DNA of 64,000 bases, from assembly GCA_951640195.1 (NCBI GenBank), contig OX621170.1, positions 1,054,001-1,118,000 of the forward strand, in the 5' to 3' direction. Of this stretch, positions 1 to 10,510 are shown one piece after another. This DNA is from Porpolomopsis calyptriformis. Its lineage: Eukaryota > Basidiomycota > Agaricomycetes > Agaricales > Hygrophoraceae. The notes below the pieces were generated by a model. The model saw nothing but the letters and a program-made list of their open reading frames with translations. It searched no databases and was not told where the DNA came from. The position numbers and the translations under genes are program-made. Each line of letters opens with the position of its first letter. The first letter of the stretch is position 1.

Positions 1-38
1 GTATATTCCCTATTTCGAAACTTAATCTATGTGACAAG

Positions 39-732
39 TGACAAGCTACGAACTGATAGAGATGCTGCTATAAAGCTTCTCAGCGCTCAACAAAGTATAC
101 TGGATGATCTTGATGAACTTGGCGAAATCATGACCGAAATGCTCTCCCGCCAGCAAACTGCTGAGGTGCGTTCCAGTGTTTATTCAAAAATTCCTTACCC
201 ACATTTGCTCAGGCCAACTGTGATGAGCATTTGACCGAACTCCAACAACACTTGTTGACATTGGAAGACCTCTGCAGTCGATTTTTAAATTATGAAATGG
301 CCTTTAACAAGTTGCTGATCGAGATTGCTCGCCGGCGTCAATACCGGGAGGCAGCAGAAGCCATAGTGAAGACGATGATGGCACAGCTGCAAGCCATGAC
401 CGAAGGTAAATTCGACTTGTTGTTGAAACCATTGTCACCAACCTTCTTCCTTCCGCCAACTAGAGGAGCGTCAAATTCGAGATACCTTCAACGCCGACCA
501 AGGCACTCATCTCCCCGCTGATATCTGCCTTTGCATCGAAAATCCACCCACGAGATGGGAAGTCGTACCCTGCAGTGGAGAGTCGCTGGAAGTACTCCCC
601 GATATAGATAATGACATTTTGGTTCAGGTTTGTCTCGAGAATTATCACAGGCAGGTGCTAATGCTGTTGGTAACTAAGGCTAAAGATCGGATCTCCAATG
701 CGGAGGGTACCACAGGAACTGAAAGTTTATGA
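39..732 (+). CDS. ATG17: Atg17 autophagy scaffold, C-terminal part (5' end outside window)
   Basis: Only the 3' exons lie in the window. Spliced exons (about 39-165, 213-405, 464-627, 679-732) read as a helical coiled-coil protein, then the conserved Atg17 C-terminal block: EERQIRDTFNADQG, a proline-rich PADICLCIENPP stretch, and an end in AKDRISNAEGTTGTESL. In the family, Atg17 dimers scaffold the Atg1 kinase complex at the pre-autophagosomal site. Introns at 166-212 and 406-463 have clean GT-AG ends. The last intron (628-678) is 51 nt, a multiple of three, and has no in-frame stop, so its retention would only insert 17 residues. The first exon edge near 39 is approximate because the window may start inside an intron. 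Convergent with the next gene on the other strand. Confidence 0.78.
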
Positions 733-1032
733 TTTCCCTATACATAATCGTCTTCTACTATCAAGAATTCAATCCTAGGCCACAACTATCCGGCTTCCAG
801 GAAGACGAGGACGGGATTGGCCGAGAACATCCGGGCCGTGGAGAGGATTTGGCGTGGCACAGAACCATTCCATCTTCCATAAAGTTGGCGATGATGTAGT
901 AAATGGCGATAGATGCTGACATGTGTGGAGTGTTTTTTTTCTTCTTTCTTTTCTTTCTCCTTTTGGTAAAATTTTAAACCGGGAGTTAGCGATGATGAGG
1001 GTCAAACTCTGGTAGTACAGTATTCACTGTTA

Positions 1033-2132
1033 TTAATCATCACCACCAGCCGCTGCATATCTTCTGGACCGGTCAGTCCCGCCCCGGTTTCCAGGAACAT
1101 TTCGGTTTCTACAGTGGTTCGCATAGTGCCCTTTCTCTCCACACTGAAGAGGTTCAATGGTTTGTCAGATAAAATTGGAGGTGAATTGGGGAACTGACCT
1201 TGAAACAGAGCACGTCATCCAGATTCCTCCTAGGCGGTCCAAGTGCCCCGGCCCCGGAACCGCCATGTGAACCATTAGTAAATCCTCGATCGAAATCTGC
1301 GTATCGGCCGTATCCTGGGGGAGGTGGGCCCAAGTCATGTGTGGATGGTGGATTGGGCGTCTCGTAAGCTTTGAGTGGTGGTAAACCAGGTTTCGGACTA
1401 ATGAGACGTAAGTAGGTGGATCTCTCAAAGGCATTATGAGGGCGACGTACTGTCCTCTAGAACAGTCAGAGCCAGATGGACAAAATCCTGTCAGGTAAAG
1501 CTGACAAGCAACCCGTCGGACGTGTTTCCGGGGGCAGGTGGGCCCTGTCAGGAAGGTCAAAACTCAGGAGTGTGCGAATCATGCAACAAACTGGCTTACC
1601 AAGCTTGCAGAAGCCTCGTTCATAATCGGGACATTCAACCCGACGTTCTTTCGGGTGTGCATACAAGCAATCGTCTCCGGCGGAGCAAAATCCATACTTG
1701 GCAAACCACCAGCACTCGGGCATGCGCCTCAAGTTGTATTCGTGCAAAAACTCACAAGTGTCCCCTTTTTTACATAGACCGCGTAGCCAGTGTTTGCAAA
1801 CGGTAGCCAGACGTTCCCGCTCACGAGGATGGGAGGGCAATTGCTTTGGCGGTTGAAAGTTTAGAGGAGAAGGCGCTGTGTGTCGCAAAGGGCAATGTAG
1901 AGGACCAAGGGGACATCCCGCAGGAGTAAGGGAAAGGCGGCATATTTGATCATCTACCTCAAAGCGTTAAGATGAGTTACCTAGGGCAAAGAAGTGAATC
2001 AAAACCTTTATCAAGCTTTATGCCCAGTTCGTTCTTGATGAATGTCTCTGCGAGAAAGTTGTTTTGATGGAATTGCGGGTGGACAATGTCACCAAGAGCA
2101 GATTGACCCAAGAGTGGATTGGCTGTGGCCAT
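1033..2132 (-). CDS. YTH1: mRNA 3'-end-processing CCCH zinc-finger protein Yth1/CPSF30
   Basis: Spliced product has five CCCH fingers followed by a CCHC knuckle. Exon 1 (from ATG at 2132) ends in ELGIKLDK and joins by a 52-nt intron to DDQICRLSLTPAGCPLGP, which begins finger 1. Later fingers read VCKHWLRGLCKKGDTCEFLH, CWWFAKYGFCSAGDDCLYAH, ECPDYERGFCKLGPTCPRKH and ACQLYLTGFCPSGSDCSRGH. After a Pro/Gly-rich linker the last exon adds CFKCGEKGHYANHC, a zinc knuckle as in animal CPSF30; budding-yeast Yth1 lacks it. The family binds the AAUAAA-type poly(A) signal within the cleavage and polyadenylation factor in the nucleus. All exon joins restore frame. The stop at 1033-1035 follows a basic Gly/Arg-rich tail. 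Confidence 0.92.
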
Positions 2133-2253
2133 GGTAAAGTGAGAACAGTCAGCAGGCGTTGTTTTGTTGTGTTAGGAACCAGGGACGCTGACAAATCACA
2201 ACAAATATAATTTCTGAGATTGCTTTCCGCAGGACTATCTAAGCTACCGCAGA

Positions 2254-4016
2254 ATGTCACTCCTTGCGCCAATTATTTGCGACAACGGAACTGGCTACTC
2301 TAAGGTCGGGTAAGCGCCTTGATTAGGTGTTGAGACTGTTCTTCATCTGATATGCACCCTAAGTTTTGCAGGAAATTCAGAACCTTCATTGTCTGTCATA
2401 TCGCCCTTTGCATGCTATCTAACTTTCTTTACAAACAAATGTTTAATTATCTAGTGTATTCCCGACTGCGATTGCAACGCGAGGTCCTGCCGCACAGACC
2501 ACCAGAACTGGTCCTTCCGGCACTTCCTCTAGCCATCTTGCATCTAAGCGCGGGGTAGAAGATCTCGATTTTTTCATCGGAGATGAGGCACTTGCAAATG
2601 CTAAAACGCCTGGTTATGGAGTCTATTATCCTATTCGGCAAGGGATGATTGATAACTGGGATCACATGGAACGTTACTGGGAACAGACCATATTCAAGTA
2701 TCTGAGAGCGGAACCGGAGGATCACTACTTCCTTCTGGTGAGGACCAGCATGAAGGTTTGTTGGCGGCATACTGACTCCGGCAACAGACTGAGCCGCCAC
2801 TCAATCCCCCAGAAAACAGAGAACAAACGGCAGAAATATTTTTCGAATCATTCAATATCAAAGGCCTATACATAGCCGTACAGGCGGTCTTGGCCCTTGC
2901 TGCATCATGGACTTCCAACAAAGTCACCGACCGTAGCCTTACAGGCACGGTTATTGACTCAGGCGATGGTGTTACCCATGTGATCCCCTGCGCGGAAGGT
3001 TATGTGATCGGTAGCGCGATCAAACACATTCCCATCGCTGGACGTGATATTTCGCAATTTGTCCTCAACTTGATGCGAGAACGTGGGGAGATGACTACCG
3101 TACCGCCTGAAGATCAACTCAAGGTGGCCAGCAAGGTCAAGGAAAGTTACAGCTACGTCTGCCAAGACATTGTCAAGGAATTCAGAAAGTACGATGTGGA
3201 ACCACTCAAGTATTTTGAGAGATACGATGGAGAGCATAGTGTTACGGGACGGGTATGTATTAATCTTCCGGACAATTCTATGGTTTATGCAATGACACGC
3301 CCAGAAATATTCTCTCGATGTCGGTTACGAACGCTTCCTTGCACCAGAGATCTTCTTCAATCCTGAAATCTACTCTTCGGATTTCCTGACACCACTACCA
3401 AACATCGTCGACGATGTCATTCAACAGTCACCCATTGACGTCCGTCGTGGTCTATACAAGGTAAATCGAACCTGCCCTTGATATTCAACAAGTAAAAACT
3501 GACCAATTTCCTCCTCATTTGCAAGAATATCGTATTGTCTGGTGGTTCCACTATGTTCCAGCACTTTGGACAACGCCTCAAAAGGGACCTGAAGCAGCTC
3601 GTTGACCGTCGATTGGACGCCAGCATGATAGCAAGCGGCAGCGTCCTCAAGGTGGGTCCTAGTTTATTTCGGATGATGGATCTGCGACTGCTAGCTCACG
3701 GCAACCCGTCTCCGTAGTCGTCTGGTGTAGAAGTGGACGTCATTTCTCACAAACGCCAACGGTGAGCTGTCGTTTCCTTCTCTTCAGGCCGTCGTTTTTT
3801 GTTTATCTCTTCCTGCAGCTATGCTGTATGGTTCGGAGGTTCTCTTTTGGCGGCACTCGTGAGTTATATTCGGCTTTCTGTGCAATGACAACGTTGGCAC
3901 TGATTGCTGTGATTTCCTAGCCCGAGTTTTACTCGTCCTGTCATACCAAAGCGCAGTACGACGAGATTGGCCCAAGCATTTGCAGACGTTATCAGATCTT
4001 TGGCAGCGCTACTTGA
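2254..4016 (+). CDS. ARP3: Actin-related protein 3, Arp2/3 complex subunit
   Basis: The first exon starts [19 protein letters not shown], the Arp3 nucleotide-binding loop, and splices to [18 protein letters not shown]. Later exons give [14 protein letters not shown] actin-fold sequence, [18 protein letters not shown] (second phosphate loop), and an end at [11 protein letters not shown]. About nine exons with introns of 50-70 nt, all GT-AG and in frame. Length of about 430 residues matches Arp3. The Arp2/3 complex nucleates branched actin at endocytic patches. The 3' half of this gene, from about 3414, is the left edge of a tandem duplication; a decayed copy lies at 7301-7601. This copy reads through intact to the TGA at 4014-4016. 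Confidence 0.95.
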
Positions 4017-4356
4017 TGCCCTTGTCATCTTAAATGAAATGTAAATGTTGCGTGTCCTATCACAGACTGCGAGACACGAATACATAAGAAATTGTTATGA
4101 TAATCCTCTCGGGTTATAACCATCGATCGTCCTTGCATTGTGGAACGCTTGAGCCTAGAAAGGCAGCAACCCCGGTTATTCATAAGTTGTGATAGACAAT
4201 GCAGGAATTTACCAGGGTAAAACCAGAGAGTGACGCCGAGTATTGCGTATAGGGCTGAGGCAAACATTCGTTCGGTGTCTGGGACAGAAGAAAGGGAGGA
4301 AGAACAGAGGACGCACACATCAAGATCATGCCCTCCAGCCAATGTGACTTGCCATC

Positions 4357-6850
4357 TTACACGCAATAATTAACCGTGAGAACTGAAATCAACCTTGGTA
4401 TCAATCCATCCATAGAGTGGACGCGCCTGAGAGGAAGAGTACGATAGACTCGTAAGGGTCGAAGAGCAATGTGAAGGGCTTATTAATGATCCAACCAAGC
4501 ACGACAATGAGGCTGAGGAGAGGATACAATTAGCTCATGTGTATGGATACCAAAATCCGTTGAGACTCGCGGAATGACAAAAAGTGCAATTTGCTGCGAA
4601 TGAGATCAGTATTGTCTCACCACTGAAGGAATATGAAAGCATACTATGCTCGAGCCCGCCACGACACCCAGACTCAGGATAAGTTTGTCCTTAACTGAAA
4701 CGGTCACTGCGGTGACATGTTCTGGGAGGAGCCTGAACCACCTGATAGTTGTCGAGAAAAGACTGCGTACCGGCGGCGTTACCCACAATAGGAAGTAATA
4801 TAAGGCCAACAAACTCCCTGCTAATGTTACCACCACTCGTCAAACCGTCGACGGAGTCGACGAGCCATTCAGCCGTTATAGCGACGAGCTGCATCATAAA
4901 GTAGTTAGCAGTATTACTCACAAGTGAAAAAGAATAATTTCGCATGCCATGGACAACAGCCAACAACGCGAGTGTCATCGAGAGTGTCAACTGCGGTAGT
5001 TCCTCCCGTGTTTCGCGCATAGCTTCCTCGTCAGCGTGGACATGCTCAGAAGATGCAGTAGCCGATGGCGTCCAATTCGATTTTTTGTTTACGTGATTCC
5101 TTGCGTAACATATCGACTTTGGTATGTTCGCTGATGGGTCCACGTCACGATACAAATTGGCATGGGTCAACAGTTGGAAGACGAGAGATAAGCCGTAGAC
5201 TACGGAAGGTAAGAGGGTCAATTGAGAACGGCCAATCCTGAACAACACGCATTGAAAAGCAGAATGATCGCGACCTAAAAGAAAGGATGTCAGTGAGGTA
5301 ATATCAACCCAGAATTCACACTCACACCGTGACTCATCGAAAGGATATCTTTCTGTATATCATTTGCATTCGGTGATGAGTTTGAGCCGGTAGAAATTGC
5401 GAATTCGAAAGCAGCGAGGAGAAGGATAGCAATAACACTGAGTGTCAAAAGCGATCCGTTCGATTGCGAGGCACCTACAACATCCAAACGTGGTCAGTAA
5501 CCCTTTGCGTGTAAAATTTGGGCGAACGAACTGATTGAAAAGCCTTGTTCCGAGAACCGCATTCCACCAGCAAAGAAACACATGCCTAAAACCAAAACTA
5601 CGGCAAATATAAGAATTAGAGAGGATGGTCAGGTCATCCACTAAACTACTGAATTGACGTGCGCAGATTGCTCAAGATCGAACCCACCACTGCGAAGGAG
5701 TGGTGGGTTCAATCTTAAGCAATCTGGGAATCAGCAAACAGTTCATTTAAGCGTTACAAGAATGAAGTGGAGACCACGAGTGATCGGAAGGCGCTGGAGT
5801 GCCCAGGATAGAATACCCGTTTTTATTTTTATTTCCGTGACAAACGCTACTCACATGAGGCTTGTACCAATTGTAGTTCACATTTCGTCCAGGCGATTAT
5901 CTAAAATGGCTGTGATGAACGCAACTGGTCGATGCAGACTGAAAAACATACTGAAACAATTAATTCAACGCTGAAAAGAGGAGGGGTTAGGATGGAACAT
6001 GAAATGCTTAATAAAATGATTCCGCACGCGTTTCCCTACAAAAAAACAAACGGGTCGGCAAGCTTGAGGAATAAAACACGAAAAACGCGTGGTAAATAAC
6101 CTACCAAAGTGGCATTAATGAGTCCCCCTAGCGTTTGTCCAACACACATCGCCAACTCGTCCGTCGCCAAAGCGAGAAGCTACAGGCGCGTGGTTGAACC
6201 AACGGACGGAAATAAATACACATTCTCTACTAGCCTTGGCAAGGGGTATAATGGAAACAAAGGAAACTGCAGTTTAAGATGAGCTTTTGTTGAAAAGATT
6301 ATTAATAAGTCAAAGAGAGGTGCGAACATATAAACACCAATGTATCGTTCTGATGGGAAAAGTGAACTGCCCACGACAAAAGATATGTCAATTGGAGAAA
6401 ATGAATCAAACCAATAGAGACACAGGCTGATATATGGATGCAGACAACTAGAACATTCAAGAGAGAATAACGGTGGGCACGGGGCATCCTTTGGCTGATG
6501 CAGATGGAAAAAGGTTAAAGCAAGGGGAAACATACAAGAAGTAGTCAAAATAGCCCTGATAGTCTGCAAAATAGAAGGAGGGGGGCCAATTTTCCGTTCA
6601 GGCGTGAGCAAGAGGGTAGTTGCCCTGTGGAGGTGGAAGGACCGTCGGGAGACTGCGGTGGTGACTCTCGAAATGGCCAGGGGGGAAGATGCGACAACGT
6701 CGTCCTGTCTGGCATCCTGAGTCTGGCGCCTGACAATCGAACCACCTGGATTGGCTTTCTCGGAAGATTGAGCTGGTCCTGAAGCTAGGGGTGGAAATCA
6801 TGATCATGAGTGAGCGCGCCCGGATACCGAAGATTGTTAGGGACAAAGCT
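4357..6850 (-). pseudogene. Vacuolar Ca2+/H+ exchanger (CAX/VCX1-like), proximal decayed copy
   Basis: Homologous exon by exon to the intact copy at 7749-10498. Recognisable CAX motifs remain: GGLINATLGNA, VELIVS, ALTKCELQLVQAS, GMCFFAGGTRF, LLPIVGNAAEHVTAVTVSVKD and the last-helix signature. By comparison with the intact copy it lacks an ATG at the homologous start. The exon for the first membrane helix has lost its acceptor AG (near 6464) and its donor (gtacgt has become gcctgt at about 6426). A later donor is GC instead of GT (4569-4570). A CAA codon has become in-frame TAA at 4357-4359, removing the final helix. A 27-nt inverted repeat also covers one splice acceptor (5665-5725). I infer a pseudogene; a truncated product from another start cannot be excluded without RNA data. 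Confidence 0.8.
5665..5725. repeat. Quasi-palindrome over a CAX splice acceptor
   Basis: Two 27-nt arms (5665-5691 and 5699-5725) are inverted copies with 25 of 27 positions matching and a 7-nt loop. The left arm is the first exon bases after the splice acceptor (exon encoding VGSILSNL). The right arm is an inverted copy of them inserted into the preceding intron. The intact paralogue at 9320-9350 lacks the second arm, so the inversion arose after duplication. In RNA it could fold the acceptor into a stem. Confidence 0.9.
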
Positions 6851-6926
6851 ATATTTGGCTCTAGTGATACGGAGGTGGAGTCGTAAGGGCTTGGACAGTA
6901 ATTCAGCGGCAAGCAATATAGTATAT

Positions 6927-6973
6927 GAACACGCGGCTGAAAGCACTTCTGAAGTGCTTTCGGCTGCGTGTTC
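6927..6973. repeat. 47-nt near-perfect hairpin between the duplicated units
   Basis: Arms of 23 nt (6927-6949 and 6951-6973) match at 21 of 23 positions around a single central base. It lies in the unique spacer between the two duplication units, about 75-110 bp upstream of the first exon of the decayed CAX copy. No flanking target-site duplication is obvious. Confidence 0.88.
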
Positions 6974-7300
6974 ACTGGCTATGTGGTAACGTTCACGGCA
7001 TAACCTAGGTAATTGCCTATTTGGGTAAAACGGACCCTCAACTTGATATGATCAACCTAGCCGTGACGATCAAGCTTATAGTGATTAGGTTTTATCGATG
7101 AAGCCCAATCATTTTACAACCTGCTTGCACATCATAAAGCCTCAATGGGTCAACCAATGTCAACCATCGCATATTCTCGGTCTGCCTTCGCGAGCTCCAG
7201 GAAGGCGACACAGCTAACCTCCCCTTCTTTCAATCGTACGCGTTCTTCCCACATCATATAACTGACCCTCGTTGAACCCATAGATTTTGAAGGTTACAGC

Positions 7301-7601
7301 ATGTTTTCAACAGTCACCCATTTGACGTCCGTCGTGGTCTATACAAGATAAAATCCCCCCGGCCCTTGATATTCAACAAGTAAACGTTGATATCTTATTG
7401 TCTGATGACCCCACTACGTTACACTTTGGATAACGCCTCAAACCGGGACTTGAAGCAGCTCGTCGACCGGCACTCGTGAGTTATATTCGGCTTGCTCTGC
7501 GATGACGACGTGGGCACTGATTGCTGTGATTTTCTTAGCCTGAGTTTTACTCGTCCTGCCATACCACGACGAGACTGTGTTATCAGATCTTGAAGCCCTT
7601 T
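7301..7601 (+). pseudogene. ARP3 3' fragment (duplicated remnant)
   Basis: Aligns to 3414-4016 of ARP3 but has no 5' exons. It keeps parts of the exons for the [21 protein letters not shown] and EFYSSCHTK regions, with substitutions and small indels. A large internal gap removes the segment equivalent to about 3607-3850 (the DASMIAS through WFGGSLLA exons), joining directly into the intron before the last exon. Reading frames are broken and no start is present, so it cannot make Arp3. Confidence 0.92.
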
Positions 7602-7748
7602 TCGCTTGAAGAAATTGAAACGAAATCTTGCGCCAAAGATCCGCCTTATTAAGGAGTGCAAGGCACGAACGCATAAAAATATGGATATACACAAATGGCA
7701 ACGGGGTATTATAATACTGTCGAGTCATGACCCTCGATCGGTCTTCCC

Positions 7749-10498
7749 TCAAGTGCATTGTGGAATTCCCGAGCCTATAAACGCAACAACCCCGTTATTC
7801 ATGAGTCGTGATAGACAATGCGGGAACTTACCAGGATAAAACCAGAACGTAACCCCGAGTATGAGGTATAGGGCTGAGGCAAACATTCGTTCGGTGTCTG
7901 GGACAGAAGAAACGAAGGAAGAACAGAGGACGCACACATCAAGATCATGCCTTCCAGCCAATTTGACTTGCCATCTTGCACGCAATTATTAACCGTGAGA
8001 ACTGAAATCAATCAATAAATCTGGGGTATTAATTCATCCAAGACAGTCGACGCACCTGCCAGAAAGAGTACGATAGACTCGTAAGGATCGAAGAGTAATG
8101 TGAGTGGCTTATTAAGGATCCAACCAAGCGTGACGATGAAGCTGGCGAGGGGATACAGTCAATTCAGAATACCAAAAAGATTCGCCCCGTTGCGACTCAC
8201 GGAATGACAAAAAGCGCAATTTGCTGCGAATGAGATCAGCATTGTCTCATTGCTGAAAAGAGTACGAAGGGATACTTACTATGCTTGAGCCCACCGCGAC
8301 ACCCAGACTAAGAGTAATTTTGTCCTTAACCGAAACGGTCACTGCTGTGACATGTTCTGCGAGGGAACGGTCCGAGCCTGAACCACATGGTAGTTGTTAA
8401 GAAAAGAGTGCGTACCTGCGGCGTTACCCACAATAGGAAGCAATATAATGCCGACAAACTCCTTGCTGATTTTACCGCCCTGCGTCAGGCCGTCAACAGA
8501 GCCAACGAGCCATTCAGCCGTTATAGCGACGAGCTGCATCATAAAGTGGTCAGCAGAGTTACTCCCAAGTGAAAAATAAAAATTTTACATACCACGGTGA
8601 CAACGGCCAACAACGCGAGTGTCATCCAAAGTGTCATCTGCGGTAGTTCCTCCTCTTCGTCATGTGCTTGGTGCAAAGCTTCCTCGTCGGAGGAGGGGCC
8701 GGGCTCAGAAGATGTAGTAGCCGTTTGCGCGGCAGAGGTCAAGCCAGACTTTTTCTTTGCGTAACCAATCGACTTTGGTATGTTCGCGTCAGTGTAGAGA
8801 TTTGCATGGGTTGAAAGTTGGAAAACGAGATAGGAGCCATAGACTACGGAAAATAAGGGGGTCAATTGGGAACAAACAGCCTATCCCGAAGGACACGCAC
8901 TGAAAAGAAGAATAATCGCGACCTAAAAGAAAGAATGTCAGCAAGACAATATCAACCCAGAACTGACACTCACACCGTGACTCAATGAAAGGATGTCATT
9001 GTGTATATCCTTTGGAGTCAGTGTCGAACTGGTACCAATTGCAAATTGGAATGCAGCAGGGAGGAGGACAGCAATGACACTGAGCGTCAAAAGTGATCCG
9101 TTTAACTGTGAGGCACCTATATACAAAAACAGAAAGTGGTCAGTAACTTTTTACGTGTGGAAGTGAACGATTGGGAGACGCACTGATTGAAAAACCTTGT
9201 TCCGAGAACCGCGTTCCACCAGCAAAGAAACACATGCCTAAAACCAAAACTACAGCGAATATAATGGTGAGGAAAGACCGTCAAGTGATCCACCATGGCA
9301 CCGAATTGACGTACGCAGATTGCTCAAGATCGAACCCACCACTGCGAAGCAGATCGGGGAATTAGTAAACAGTCCATTTAAGTGTTACAAATATGAAGTG
9401 GAGACCACGAGTGATCGGAAGGCGCTGGAGTGCCCAGGATAGGATACCCGTTTTTATTTTTTTATTTCCGTGACAAACACTACTCACGTGAGGCTTGTAC
9501 CAATTGCAGTTCACATTTCGTCAAGGCGATTATCTAAAATGGCTGTGATGAACCCAACTGGTCGATGCAGGCGACCCGGAAAACGTACCGAAATAATTAA
9601 TTCAACGCTGGGCAAAGGAGTTAGAATGGGAACATGGAATGCTTAATAAAATGATTCCGTACGCATTTCCCTATAAATAAATAAAAAGACGAGCTGTAGG
9701 GATTAAACACGAAAAACACGGGGTAAATGGCCTTACCAAAGTGGCATTAAGGAGTCCCGCCAGTGTTTGTCCAACGCGCATCGATATCTCTTCCGTCGCC
9801 AAAGCGAGAAGCTACAGACACGTGGGTTTGAGTCAAACGGAGGGAGAAAACACACGTGCGGCACTAGCCTTGGCAAGGGGTATAATGGAAACGAAGGAAA
9901 CTGCCGGTTTAAGATGAGCTTTTGGGGTAAAAGGAAAAAAAAAACAAAGAGAGGGGCGAACATATGAACACCAAGGTAGCGCTTTGATTGGAAAAATGAA
10001 GTGCCCACTACAAAGGATATATCAATTGGGGAAAATGATCAAACCCAGTAGAGACACGTACTGATACAGGGATGCAGAGGAGGAGGACGTTCAACCCTGG
10101 GAATAAACAAAATGATGGTTGGCACGAGACACGCATAGGCCGATGCGAATGGAAATAAGGTTAAAGTAAGGGGGGACGCACAAGAAGTCATCAGAATAGC
10201 TTTGAGACTCTGCAGAATAGAAGGAGGGGGACCGATTTTCCGTTCGGGTTGGAGTATGAGAGTGGCTGCCCTGCGGAAGTGGAAGGACTGTCGGGAGACT
10301 GCGGTGGTAACTCTGGAAAAGGGCAGGGGGAAAGACCCGGCAGCGTCGTCCTGTCTGGCATCCTGAGTCTGGCGCCTGACAATCGAACCACCTGGATTGG
10401 CTTTCTCTGAAGATTGAGCTGATTCTGAAGCTAGGGGTGGAAATCATGATCATGAGCGAGTGGGCCGGGATACCAAAAGTTGTTAGGAACAAACCCAT
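7749..10498 (-). CDS. Vacuolar Ca2+/H+ exchanger, CAX family (VCX1-like), intact copy
   Basis: The model starts with ATG plus one base at 10498 and an intron, then ASESAQSSEKANPGG, a Ser/Arg-rich cytosolic tail, and SLKAILMTSWLNVLLLC as the first membrane helix. The first cation-selective repeat reads VGQTLAGLLNATLGNAVELI, then ALTKCELQLVQAS, LVLGMCFFAGGTRFSEQGF and LNGSLLTLSVIAVLLPAAF. An acidic central loop with SSDEEALHQAHDEEEELP follows. The second repeat is GIILLPIVGNAAEHVTAVTV. The protein ends LTVNNCVQDGKSNWLEGMIL, LILGVTFWFYPG. In this family the enzyme uses the proton gradient to load Ca2+ into the vacuole. About 15 short introns; one donor (AAG|GCTAGT) is GC-AG and is shared with the decayed copy. 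The first exon is the least certain part. Confidence 0.85.
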
Positions 10499-10510
10499 GT
10501 TTAGTTCTAA

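Larger units (their letters stand above)
3414..10510. repeat. Tandem segmental duplication (units about 3414-6865 and 7301-10510)
   Basis: The two units align in the same order and orientation along their length: an ARP3 3' part, then a convergent CAX gene, then the CAX upstream edge. Homology begins at 3414/7301 in the ARP3 exon encoding [13 protein letters not shown] and ends at about 6865/10510 just upstream of the first CAX exon. Unit lengths are about 3.45 and 3.21 kb; the difference is mainly a deletion in the ARP3 part of the right unit. About 435 bp of unrelated sequence separates them, including a 47-nt palindrome at 6927. Divergence is patchy: some introns are nearly identical while coding loops differ freely. 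Confidence 0.93.

Noticed and set aside
7419..8011. Several minus-strand open frames over the ARP3 fragment and the end of the intact CAX gene
   Set aside because: They are antisense to the ARP3 remnant or are intron read-throughs of CAX; the CAX exons explain the conserved part.
9335..9362. tRNA T-loop-like sequence (GATCGAACCC) also present near 5673 and 10381
   Set aside because: No cloverleaf can be built around it; the sites are CAX exon and intron sequence.
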